This document shows, piece after piece, positions 20,635-27,656 of a DNA stretch of 64,000 nucleotides. The notes beneath the pieces are model-generated. The model ran no database searches and had not been told where the DNA came from. It worked only from the letters and a program-made list of their open reading frames with translations. The DNA comes from Candidatus Krumholzibacteriota bacterium. Lineage in GTDB: Bacteria > Krumholzibacteriota > Krumholzibacteriia > Krumholzibacteriales > WJIX01. Within the stretch, counting starts at the first letter, position 1; each line of letters opens with the position of its first letter. Location: positions 1,478,560 through 1,542,559 of the forward strand of contig JAXHNR010000001.1 in the NCBI GenBank assembly GCA_034520215.1, in the 5' to 3' direction. The position numbers and the translations under genes are program-made.

Positions 20635-20934
20635 CTCAACCTCCTTATAGGGCCTCTAGTATCCCAAATTCTATCTCCCGGGTAAATAGTTCTTTCTGTC
20701 TTTCCGGAAAATCCGGATTTTTTATTAAAAATTCGCGTAAATATGTGTAAATTTGTACATCTCTTATACACTCTTTTATAATTCCTTAATATAACGTGAA
20801 TTACAAACATAATGCGCTTAAATAACAAAAATATGCGCTCACAGGTTAACACTTTTTTGATGCTGAAAGATTGGTAATTTGTCTGCCCGGGGTAAAAATA
20901 TCGAGAAATTCTTATAATTTTTCAGTTTCTCAAC
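20635..20934. other. AT-rich intergenic region upstream of yjbQ
   Basis: No convincing gene. It holds a perfect inverted repeat TCCGGA-AAA-TCCGGA (20703-20717) followed by six T on the plus strand, which reads as a plus-strand terminator. Two GCGC-centred hexamers (ATGCGC at 20812-20817 and 20833-20838) are spaced about two helical turns apart. No clean -35/-10 pair for yjbQ was found. Confidence 0.4.
20703..20723 (+). terminator. Plus-strand intrinsic terminator upstream of yjbQ
   Basis: Stem TCCGGA/TCCGGA with an AAA loop followed directly by TTTTTT. No plus-strand gene lies just upstream, so it would stop transcripts antisense to yjbQ. Confidence 0.5.
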
Positions 20935-21102
20935 TTAATTGATATAAGGAAGATACGGATATACAACCGGTCCGTAAAACATACTTCTCTCTTGCTTTAA
21001 AGAGCAGAGATCAATGCTGGTATATATCTTGACTATATATACAAGCTTGAGAGGGTAAAAAAATGGTTGATTCATCCCCCAAGTGAGCGGAGAAAAAGCC
21101 AT
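20935..21102 (-). CDS. Small Tyr/Pro-rich protein (55 aa), unrecognised
   Basis: A 55-residue ORF starting with MAFSPLTWGMNQPFF and ending YGPVVYPYLPYIN, with seven Tyr and six Pro. It is preceded by an ideal AGGAGG site (21109-21114) six bases before the ATG at 21102, the main reason for calling it. A longer ORF in the same frame starts at 21150 but lacks a ribosome site. Not recognised; no domain or clear signal peptide. A GC-rich inverted repeat (21121-21196) lies just upstream. Confidence 0.4.
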   Translation of the reverse strand: MAFSPLTWGMNQPFFYPLKLVYIVKIYTSIDLCSLKQERSMFYGPVVYPYLPYIN

Positions 21103-21120
21103 ATATAACCTCCTAATTTT

Positions 21121-21196
21121 CCCCCGCCGCCGGAGGGGAATCTTAAGCATTGTAAATTCGGTCTCTGATTAAATCAGGAAAGTTTCCCGGCGGGGG
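21121..21196. repeat. GC-rich inverted repeat between two small ORFs
   Basis: CCCCCGCCG at 21121-21129 is the exact reverse complement of CGGCGGGGG at 21188-21196, with a 58-nt AT-rich loop. It separates the divergent 55-residue ORF and the 23-residue leader ORF, so it could be a long hairpin in either leader transcript. GC content here contrasts with the AT-rich surroundings. Confidence 0.5.
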
Positions 21197-21241
21197 AGAT
21201 AAAAAGATGTACTGGTAACAAAATTCAGAAAAAGGAGTTGC

Positions 21242-21313
21242 ATGATCTACAACGAAACAACGGAAGTCGAAGAATTGCCGGAATTAACTGAATTAAGGAG
21301 GAGTTATGTTTAA
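21242..21313 (+). CDS. Tiny 23-residue ORF overlapping next gene start
   Basis: ATG at 21242 with AAAAGGAG upstream (5-6 base spacing) encodes MIYNETTEVEELPELTEL followed by RRSYV and TAA at 21311-21313. The last codons contain AAGGAGGAG, the ribosome site of the downstream Cys-rich gene, and the stop lies 3-8 bases inside that gene. Translation of this ORF would pass over the downstream start signal, as in coupled leader peptides. The acidic, LPELTEL-containing sequence also resembles leader segments of small modified peptides, but no maturation enzyme is nearby. Too short to be certain it is a gene. Confidence 0.4.
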   Translation: MIYNETTEVEELPELTELRRSYV

Positions 21314-21938
21314 GCGTATAGTTTCTATAATGATAATTGTTTCTTTTATTACTATGGTGCAAAGTTCTTGTAGTAGAGAAAATTCCGTGCGCCCAGATAA
21401 AAAAGAAGAAACTCAGCCAGATGATAACTTAGAAAAAGTATTAAAAAATGATCCCGCCGTAAATGAATTTGTCCAGATAAGTGAACAATTAATCATAAAA
21501 GCTATGGATAATAAAGTTAGCGCTGCTGAATTAGAAATAGCATATGAGAACGAGGATGATGAATTCTTTGGTCATTTACTCGGATACGAAGAAACTGAGA
21601 TACGAAAGATTAGCGACAGAATTTTAGATTTAAGCAATACAATTTCTAAAAGATACCCGAAAATTAAAAAACAAGCTGAGAAAAATCAAAACCAGAAATG
21701 TAAATCATGCGATTTTAACAAAGTGATTGAGAATTGGGATGGAATAGTTTCAAAGTATAATAATCAACACCGCAGGATAGTAGCTGTTGACCCCGCTATA
21801 TGCAAAGTGGTACAGTTAACAGTGGGTATGTATTTATGTGCAGCAACATTAGCCTCCGTAGTTCTATATGTGCTTTGCGCGTATATGGTTGTGTGTGCAT
21901 CCTGTTCGGGAGGGTGGGCTGATGATATTTGCATGTAG
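21306..21938 (+). CDS. Secreted protein with cysteine-rich hydrophobic C-terminus, unrecognised
   Basis: A 210-residue protein with a signal peptide or lipoprotein signal (hydrophobic 5-18; Cys21 in QSSC, a poor lipobox). A charged helical middle (about 25-155) includes a KCKSC pair near 136-139. The last 48 residues are strongly hydrophobic and carry six more Cys (ICKVV, YLCAA, VLCAY, VVCASCSGG, DICM). Start ATG at 21306 follows AGGAGG. A secreted precursor with a Cys-rich C-terminal peptide is the architecture of several bacteriocin-like families, such as halocin-C8-like and fulvocin-related proteins, but I cannot assign it to one. Neighbours are two small membrane proteins. Lower GC than the flanking operons. 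Confidence 0.7.
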   Translation: MFKRIVSIMIIVSFITMVQSSCSRENSVRPDKKEETQPDDNLEKVLKNDPAVNEFVQISEQLIIKAMDNKVSAAELEIAYENEDDEFFGHLLGYEETEIRKISDRILDLSNTISKRYPKIKKQAEKNQNQKCKSCDFNKVIENWDGIVSKYNNQHRRIVAVDPAICKVVQLTVGMYLCAATLASVVLYVLCAYMVVCASCSGGWADDICM

Positions 21939-22084
21939 TGTATATTTGTTTCGAGGAGCCAGTTAGTATTCGTATTCCAAAGTAGGAGTCACCGGATGCC
22001 CCCTCCCCTGCGCTGGAAGAAGAGAGTGAGGAATTAACCTGTCTCTTGACATTGGTTACTGATATGATCGGAGGTTTATTAACA

Positions 22085-22360
22085 ATGAGAATTAGTTTTG
22101 GAGCATTTATTGTATTATTCATTTGCATGATTTTTTTGGGTCGGGTTACTTCTAAATTCAAGCATTTAAGATACATTATACCGATATCGGGAGCGCTCTT
22201 TTTTCTTGTGAATGCTTATATTGATAAAGAGATGTTATATCCCAGCCTCTTCTTATTTTTAATTTTTGGTTTTACGGGTATCCGTTACTTATCACTCCAG
22301 AGAAAGCAGGCAAAGGGAGAAAATAAAGAAAAGAGATCTGACCCACCCCTATCAAGTTAA
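22085..22360 (+). CDS. Small membrane protein (91 aa)
   Basis: Start ATG at 22085 has GGAGG ten bases upstream; the frame is open back to 22046 without a better signal. Three predicted helices (FGAFIVLFICMIFLG; YIIPISGALFFLVNAYI; LYPSLFLFLIFGFTGI) are followed by a Lys/Arg/Glu-rich cytosolic tail. No family recognised. It lies between the Cys-rich secreted protein and a second tiny membrane protein, so an immunity or export-accessory role is possible but only inferred. Confidence 0.6.
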   Translation: MRISFGAFIVLFICMIFLGRVTSKFKHLRYIIPISGALFFLVNAYIDKEMLYPSLFLFLIFGFTGIRYLSLQRKQAKGENKEKRSDPPLSS

Positions 22361-22369
22361 AAAAACTCT

Positions 22370-22504
22370 ATGAAGTCCAATTTACTGACATATAGTTTTC
22401 TCATCGGGATAACAGTTTCCTTCATTGGAATCATTCTTATTCTACTTGATAAGAAAGATAATTCCACGGATAAAGAAGAAAACAAATTAAGCTCTGAAGA
22501 CTGA
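22370..22504 (+). CDS. Tiny single-helix membrane protein (44 aa)
   Basis: An ORF of 44 residues: MKSNLLTYSFLIGITVSFIG begins a single hydrophobic helix (about 5-26), followed by an acidic/basic tail ending NKLSSED. It starts 9 bases after the stop of the 91-residue membrane protein and runs in the same direction. No strong ribosome site is visible, so coupling to the upstream gene is likely if it is real. Unrecognised. Confidence 0.4.
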   Translation: MKSNLLTYSFLIGITVSFIGIILILLDKKDNSTDKEENKLSSED

Positions 22505-22595
22505 TGCGATTATTCCTTCCGTAATTCGTCTAGCCGCGGCGGGACGTTGTTAAAAAGGGCGTGTCATAAACTATAGTAAAGTGGCTTCTGTTCTC

Positions 22596-23717
22596 CTATA
22601 ATGTATTTTTTCTAAGCCATATTCTGAAAAAAGGATCGTAGATCTCATATTTTTTATCTCTTTTAACAACATAATTTTTATTTACGAGAGTCTTCACGGA
22701 TGACTGAACAGTCGAAGTCGAGCCCAGATTATTTTTTAGCCTCACATCATTTGAAAAAATTTCTGTTTCTCTTGACAGACATCCCAGAACTGCTCTCTGA
22801 TGCATTGATACATTGTTGTACCAACTGTAATACAACTCATTTTGAGTATGCATTAGACTCTCAACAGCAGCATCAACATCTTCTTTATTAATTATCCCGC
22901 CCCCTTCCAGCCATATTTGCGAGCAGAGCATCTGTACATGAAAAGGGCTGTTTTGCGATAAATTCGCTATTTCTCCGGCAAGTATTTCATCAATTTTCCT
23001 GCCGGTTGATCCAAATCTTTCTTGAATAAATTTAATCAAATCTTCTTTGGAAATAGTGTCAATAGGATAAATCTTCGCGGCTTGATAAAAGGCCCTGTCG
23101 GCATTTTCAAACATATCTCTTATAACGTGAGTTTTGCTCCCCATAAATATATAACAAACTCCGCTGTGATGTTGAACAAACGACCTCAGATTTTTTTCAA
23201 ACTCAATGCCGTTATATTTTGAGATTTCTTGAAATTCATCAAATACCACCGCGACTCTTTTGTTATATTTTTCCGCTATTCTTTGAGGTATTTCGTATAC
23301 CTCTTCCAGGGCCTTCCCCATACCCGAGGCGGTTCTGGAAAAATCAAAGGAAACCTTAAAATTTCCTCCTTCTGTGTATTCAAAAGACGGCATCAACTTC
23401 TGGAAAAAGCCTGTTATCTTTTCAATCTTTTCTTGTTTAGTCGAAAAGGCTTTAGTTATGGACTTCGCGTAAACTTCTATGAACTGGCCGGGAGTGGAAG
23501 CCCTTTGCAAATCAACATAAATTGTGATTACAGAAGAGTCTGCCTCAAATCTTTTCAGAACCGTTTTTATCAGAGAGGTTTTTCCCAGTCTTCTCTGGGA
23601 GTAAATAAAAAGATTCTGCGCGGATTTTATATACTCTTTTATATCCTTAATCTCTTTACGCCTGTTGGTAAAATACTCGCCGGTGACAGCTTCGCCGAAT
23701 TTAAAGGGGTTATTCAT
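22596..23717 (-). CDS. Archaeal-type AAA ATPase (STAND/MNS-like)
   Basis: A 373-residue cytosolic P-loop protein. Walker A is RRLGKTSLI near 43-51, preceded by FTNRRKEI, a box typical of the archaeal-ATPase family. Walker B is VAVVFDEFQE near 155-164, sensor region IFMGSKTH. The C-terminus is a winged-helix-like segment (about 310-370, VQSSVKTLVNKNYVVKRDKKYEIYDPFFRIWL), characteristic of the family. Such ATPases occur in defence- or mobile-element-associated loci but usually lack a known role. The gene stands alone and has an operator-like promoter (23771-23812). Confidence 0.88.
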   Translation of the reverse strand: MNNPFKFGEAVTGEYFTNRRKEIKDIKEYIKSAQNLFIYSQRRLGKTSLIKTVLKRFEADSSVITIYVDLQRASTPGQFIEVYAKSITKAFSTKQEKIEKITGFFQKLMPSFEYTEGGNFKVSFDFSRTASGMGKALEEVYEIPQRIAEKYNKRVAVVFDEFQEISKYNGIEFEKNLRSFVQHHSGVCYIFMGSKTHVIRDMFENADRAFYQAAKIYPIDTISKEDLIKFIQERFGSTGRKIDEILAGEIANLSQNSPFHVQMLCSQIWLEGGGIINKEDVDAAVESLMHTQNELYYSWYNNVSMHQRAVLGCLSRETEIFSNDVRLKNNLGSTSTVQSSVKTLVNKNYVVKRDKKYEIYDPFFRIWLRKNTL

Positions 23718-23770
23718 TTTTAAGAACCTCCCGAAGATATTCTACCACTATACAATAGCGCATTACCTTA

Positions 23771-23812
23771 TTTAGTATAATATAGTTTAGTATACTATAT
23801 CGTATTAGTCAA
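23771..23812 (-). promoter_or_regulatory. Promoter with repeated operator-like boxes for the ATPase gene
   Basis: On the minus strand, TTGACT (23812-23807), a 17-base spacer and TAAACT (23789-23784). Two exact copies of TTTAGTATA (plus strand 23771-23779 and 23786-23794) sit 15 bases apart, and a perfect palindrome TAGTATACTA (23788-23797) overlaps the spacer and -10 box. The layout suits a repressor that blocks the ATPase promoter. Confidence 0.5.
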
Positions 23813-23881
23813 GCGAAATAAGATAGAAAATTTGTTCTTACGCGTAATTGGTATAGTTAGCACTGTAAATATTCATACATA

Positions 23882-23956
23882 TTAGAAATTCACTCCATAA
23901 AAATAGAACTGCCAAATGAAACAGAAGGAAACTTTGTCACTACGGACGCCGTATAA
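23882..23956 (+). pseudogene. Remnant of a golvesin-like domain C-terminus
   Basis: In one frame, 23903-23953 reads IELPNETEGNFVTTDAV then TAA. Codon by codon this matches the end of the permease-M1-golvesin gene at 20082-20132: 12 of 17 residues and 38 of 51 bases are identical by my count. No start or longer ORF exists upstream (a stop lies at most tens of bases away), so this is the tail of a decayed gene, probably a paralog. It sits directly before the efflux operon and on the far side of the AT-rich block that begins after the intact gene. Confidence 0.6.
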
Positions 23957-24037
23957 ATAGGTGAAGCAATAAAGTCTAAAATAAGCTGGAATCTTAGAAG
24001 GATATTTGAAATACTAGAGAAAAAATTGGAGATTGAT

Positions 24038-25522
24038 ATGAAAAAAATATTATTTACAAAATCCCTTCGGGTTTTCCTTCTTGCCGGCGCATTTATAATT
24101 CCCCTTATAAGTCATAATCTACGCGCCGCTCAAACACTAACACTTGAAAAAGCCCTTGAGATATCCATGGAAAAAAGCCCCTCTATCCGGCAGTCGAGAC
24201 TGAACTTGAAACGAAGCAGGGCGTCACTTGACGCCGCCAGAGCCCGGCTTAAATCAAAATTCAGCCTCTCTCTTACTCCGCTTAACTATTCAAACAACAG
24301 GAATTTCGACGATTTCTCCTCTACCTGGTACACACGGGAAACAAAACAATCCTCGGGGCAATTTACAATCGAGCAGCCTATTAAATGGACAGACGGAACT
24401 CTTTCTCTTATAAACAGATTTTCCTGGAGGGAATCGTACAGCAGCCAGGTAGATAAAACAGACAGGACATACACAAACGATTTCTATATCAACTTCCAGC
24501 AGCCTATTTTCACTTATAACAGAACCAAGCTGGAACTTGAGAATCTGGAGCTGGACCTTGAAAGAAACAGGCTGCAGTATATTATCCAGCGCCTCTCGCT
24601 CGAAAAACAGGTCACCGAGTATTTCTTTAACATTTATCAGACTAAGAAGAGTCTGGAAATCGCCGAAGAAGATTTTAAGAACAAAACCGGCAGCTATAAT
24701 ATAATGAAGAATAAGGTTAAAGCCGGTATCGGAAAGAAAGAGGACCTCTATCAGGCCGAGCTAAATATGGCCAAGAGCAAATCAGATCTGCAGGACCGGC
24801 GCGTACAATTGGAAGACGCGCTGGATAATTTCAAGAAACTCCTCGGAATTTCAATCTACGATGAAATTTCAATAGCGGCTGACGTTTCCTATATGCCCCT
24901 CGAGATCGATCTGAAAAAAGCGATTGACCATGGTATAAAAAACCGTATGGAAATACGCCAGTCTAAAATTGATATCAGAAACGCGGAGAACGACCTTATC
25001 GAAACAAGCGCCAACAATGAATTCAAGGGAAATATAGACCTCTCATACGGAAGCACCGGAATGGATGAAGAGTTCAGCAATCTCTACGATTCTCCGGATA
25101 AAGACCAGCAATTCCGTGTAACACTGGAAGTCCCCCTCTGGGACTGGGGCGAGAAGGAATCCATGATTGAAGCCTCAAAAGCAACGATTGATTCCAGAAA
25201 ACTCGATCTTGAAAATGAAAAAAAGGATATAATGATCGGAATAAGAGAGACATACCGAAACCTGCGGAATCAGGTAACACAGATCGAGATCGCGGATCAG
25301 AATGTCCGCCTGTCCAAACTGACATATGAGATTAATCTTGAACGGTTTAAAAACGGAGACCTGACCAGCAAAGACCTCAATGATTACCAGAACCAGCTTT
25401 CACGCGAGAAAAATTCAAAGATTTCAGCGCTCATCCAATACAAACTCTATATTCTTGAAATGAAGATCAAATCCCTCTGGGATTTTGAAAATAATTGTTC
25501 AGTCTTAGACCAGATGCAATAA
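24038..25522 (+). CDS. TolC-family outer-membrane efflux protein
   Basis: A 494-residue protein with signal peptide (residues about 8-30) and the repeated TolC/OEP architecture: two homologous halves of long coiled-coil helices (e.g. TLEKALEISMEKSPSI near 35, EKQVTEYFFNIYQTKKSL, KKAIDHGIKNRMEIRQSKI) separated by beta-barrel strands. It would form the trimeric exit duct of the efflux system encoded downstream. ATG at 24038 has GGAG at 6-base spacing; a TTG at 24026 is in frame but lacks support. First gene of a five-gene operon, with the fusion protein gene only 10 bases later. Confidence 0.92.
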   Translation: MKKILFTKSLRVFLLAGAFIIPLISHNLRAAQTLTLEKALEISMEKSPSIRQSRLNLKRSRASLDAARARLKSKFSLSLTPLNYSNNRNFDDFSSTWYTRETKQSSGQFTIEQPIKWTDGTLSLINRFSWRESYSSQVDKTDRTYTNDFYINFQQPIFTYNRTKLELENLELDLERNRLQYIIQRLSLEKQVTEYFFNIYQTKKSLEIAEEDFKNKTGSYNIMKNKVKAGIGKKEDLYQAELNMAKSKSDLQDRRVQLEDALDNFKKLLGISIYDEISIAADVSYMPLEIDLKKAIDHGIKNRMEIRQSKIDIRNAENDLIETSANNEFKGNIDLSYGSTGMDEEFSNLYDSPDKDQQFRVTLEVPLWDWGEKESMIEASKATIDSRKLDLENEKKDIMIGIRETYRNLRNQVTQIEIADQNVRLSKLTYEINLERFKNGDLTSKDLNDYQNQLSREKNSKISALIQYKLYILEMKIKSLWDFENNCSVLDQMQ

Positions 25523-25532
25523 GGAGAAAACA

Positions 25533-26582
25533 GTGAAAAGAATTATAATATTTATTACCGCTCTTTTATTTTTAAGCTCCTGCGGCGGCGATGATCTTGG
25601 TTCAGACAGCAGTCTTCCAACTCCCGTCTCTGTAACAATAATCAAACCTTCATCGATAAAAGAATATATAACTGCTACAGGGACTATTAAAGCGGTTAAA
25701 AGCGCTTCGATCAACTCTAAAAGCGCCGGATCCTATAGACTCGAAGAGAACCCCCGTACCGGAAAACCCTTCGCGGTGGGTGATCATGTAAAAAGAGGCG
25801 AACTTATAATATCTCTTGAAAACCCGGAGCTGAAAAACAATATCAAAATAAAGTCGAAGAAACTCGAACTTGAAACCTCCAGGCTCGAATATGAAAAGCA
25901 GAACTCTCTATACGACAAGGGGGGAGTTACATACCGAGAGCTAAAAGACGCCGAGAGAGCAAGTATAGAGGCAAAGTACAATTATGAATACGCTAAAATA
26001 CAGCTTTCAAAGCTTAAGACACTCGCCCCTTTTGAAGGTATAATCGCAAACCTTCACTACTATACTCCGGGAGCAGAGCTGGAATCGGGGGCGATGCTCG
26101 TTGAGGTAATGAATTATAATTCCCTCTATCTCGAACTGAATATTCCCGGAAGGGATTTTGACCGCGTAGAGGCCGGACAGAAAGCGCGAGTTACACATTA
26201 CACTCTCACTGAAGATACACTTTACGGGGAAGTTTCGCAGAAAGAACCGACTATAAATCCGGATACAAGGTCATTTATGACTAGAATAACCGCCGATAAT
26301 CCCGATCTCCTTTTCAGACCTGGTATGTTCGTTAAATCTGAAATAACTATAGCCGAAAAGGACAGCGCCATTGTAATCGCCAAAGACATTATCCAAATAA
26401 AGGGAAAGGGGAAAACGGTCTATACAGTGCGCAAGGGCGCCGCTAATGAAAGGGTTATCGAAACGGGGATTGAAAACCCGGACAGTGTTGAAGTAATTAG
26501 CGGGCTTGACGTTAATGACCGCCTGGTTGTCAAGGGATTTGAAACACTCCAACATCATTCAAAGGTAAAGGTGCTTAGATAA
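25533..26582 (+). CDS. RND periplasmic adaptor (membrane-fusion) lipoprotein
   Basis: A 349-residue adaptor. Lipoprotein signal with lipobox LSSC (Cys17) indicates inner-membrane anchoring. The lipoyl-like barrel halves flank a short alpha-hairpin (about 100-150), and beta-barrel and membrane-proximal domains follow (DPDTRSF-like NPDTRSFMTRI, RPGMFVK). It links the RND permease(s) to the TolC protein. Located between tolC-like and RND genes with tight spacing. Substrate not readable. Confidence 0.93.
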   Translation: MKRIIIFITALLFLSSCGGDDLGSDSSLPTPVSVTIIKPSSIKEYITATGTIKAVKSASINSKSAGSYRLEENPRTGKPFAVGDHVKRGELIISLENPELKNNIKIKSKKLELETSRLEYEKQNSLYDKGGVTYRELKDAERASIEAKYNYEYAKIQLSKLKTLAPFEGIIANLHYYTPGAELESGAMLVEVMNYNSLYLELNIPGRDFDRVEAGQKARVTHYTLTEDTLYGEVSQKEPTINPDTRSFMTRITADNPDLLFRPGMFVKSEITIAEKDSAIVIAKDIIQIKGKGKTVYTVRKGAANERVIETGIENPDSVEVISGLDVNDRLVVKGFETLQHHSKVKVLR

Positions 26583-26608
26583 ATGGGCGCCGCGGGATTG
26601 AGAATAGA

Positions 26609-26632
26609 GCGGGAAGATCGCATGATTCCCGC
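26609..26632 (+). other. Intercistronic hairpin before the first RND gene
   Basis: GCGGGAA / TTCCCGC, a 7-bp perfect stem with a 10-nt loop in the 90-bp gap between adaptor and RND permease genes. No T-run follows, so it is more likely an RNA processing or stability element than a terminator. Confidence 0.35.
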
Positions 26633-26672
26633 CGGCCGATAGTTTTCTCAGGTTCCGAGAGAGAATATTAAT

Positions 26673-27656
26673 ATGGAAAAGATTTCCAGATTTTCAGTTA
26701 ACCAGCCCGTAACGGTTATGATGTTCGTGCTGGCGATTTTGCTTATAGGCGCGATATCTTTTCAACGTCTCGGCATCGAAATCCTGCCAGACCTTAACAA
26801 TCCCAGACTGTTCATAGAACTGGAGACCGGCGAGCGTCCCCCCGGAGAGATTGAAAATCTCTTCATAGAACAGATTGAATCACTGGCAAGCAGGCAGAGA
26901 GGTGTTACCGACGTTACCTCGAAGATCAAAACAGGTTCAGCTCTTACTACCGTTAAGTACAGCTGGGATACCGATATGGACGAGGCCTTTCTCAATCTAC
27001 AGAAAACCGTGACAGATTTTGGTCAGCAGATTGACGTCGAAGACATCTCTATATCCCAGTACGACCCGAACGCCCGGCCTGTGATGACGATAGCTCTCGC
27101 CCATCCAGAAATTGACGATATGAACGACCTCAGGTTAGTAGCAGAAGATTATATTCAGAACGAACTGATCCGCGTCGACGGTATAGCTGAAGTTAAAATA
27201 TCCGGCGAAGAGGAAAAAGAGGTTGTAATTGAAACCGACAGCTATCGCCTGGACGCTTTCGGAGTGACAACATCTGATATTTCAAACCGAATCAACAGCT
27301 TCAATCAGAATATATCGGGAGGCTCTGTAGTCGAAATGGGGCTTAAATACATCATCAAAGGTGTAAGTATCTTCGAATCTTTAGATGATATAAAGAATCT
27401 TATTATTACTTACAAAAAAAAAGCGGAGGGCGAAGAAGAAAGGAGTGAATCTTCCCCGGTTTACCTGAAAGATGTGGCAGTTGTAACAGAAAGGAACAAA
27501 GATCCTGAAAATATCGTTTATCTAAACGGCAAGAGATGCGTGGGGCTGGGCATATACAAAGAAACGAAGTTTAATACAGTTGAAGCGGCTGAAAAGGTCA
27601 CCGCGAGACTATCGGGTATCAGAAAGGCCCTTCCCGGCTATCGTTATAGACAATAG
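26673..27656 (+). CDS. RND efflux permease 1, N-terminal part (frameshifted)
   Basis: Encodes residues 1-327 of an RND permease: TM1 (VTVMMFVLAILLIG), first periplasmic porter subdomains (e.g. SQYDPNARPVMTIAL; VDGIAEVKISG) and the start of the connection to TM2. It stops at TAG 27654-27656, just where TM2 should follow. The next frame continues immediately (27650 on) with the missing sequence. Together the two parts give about 1022 residues, a normal RND length. One base appears to be missing near 27647-27653. Either the gene is recently broken or the sequence has an error. Confidence 0.85.
   Translation: MEKISRFSVNQPVTVMMFVLAILLIGAISFQRLGIEILPDLNNPRLFIELETGERPPGEIENLFIEQIESLASRQRGVTDVTSKIKTGSALTTVKYSWDTDMDEAFLNLQKTVTDFGQQIDVEDISISQYDPNARPVMTIALAHPEIDDMNDLRLVAEDYIQNELIRVDGIAEVKISGEEEKEVVIETDSYRLDAFGVTTSDISNRINSFNQNISGGSVVEMGLKYIIKGVSIFESLDDIKNLIITYKKKAEGEEERSESSPVYLKDVAVVTERNKDPENIVYLNGKRCVGLGIYKETKFNTVEAAEKVTARLSGIRKALPGYRYRQ

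Noticed and set aside
20631-20852. 73-residue minus-strand ORF upstream of yjbQ
   Set aside because: It lies in the leader of yjbQ, overlaps its start, has no ribosome site and contains the plus-strand terminator repeat.
22046-22084. Upstream TTG start of the 91-residue membrane protein
   Set aside because: GGAGG lies within this stretch and serves the ATG at 22085.
20082-23956. The two golvesin tails as attachment-site repeats of an integrated element
   Set aside because: Only about 75% identical at the DNA level in the coding frame, and no integrase lies between them. They look like diverged paralogs.
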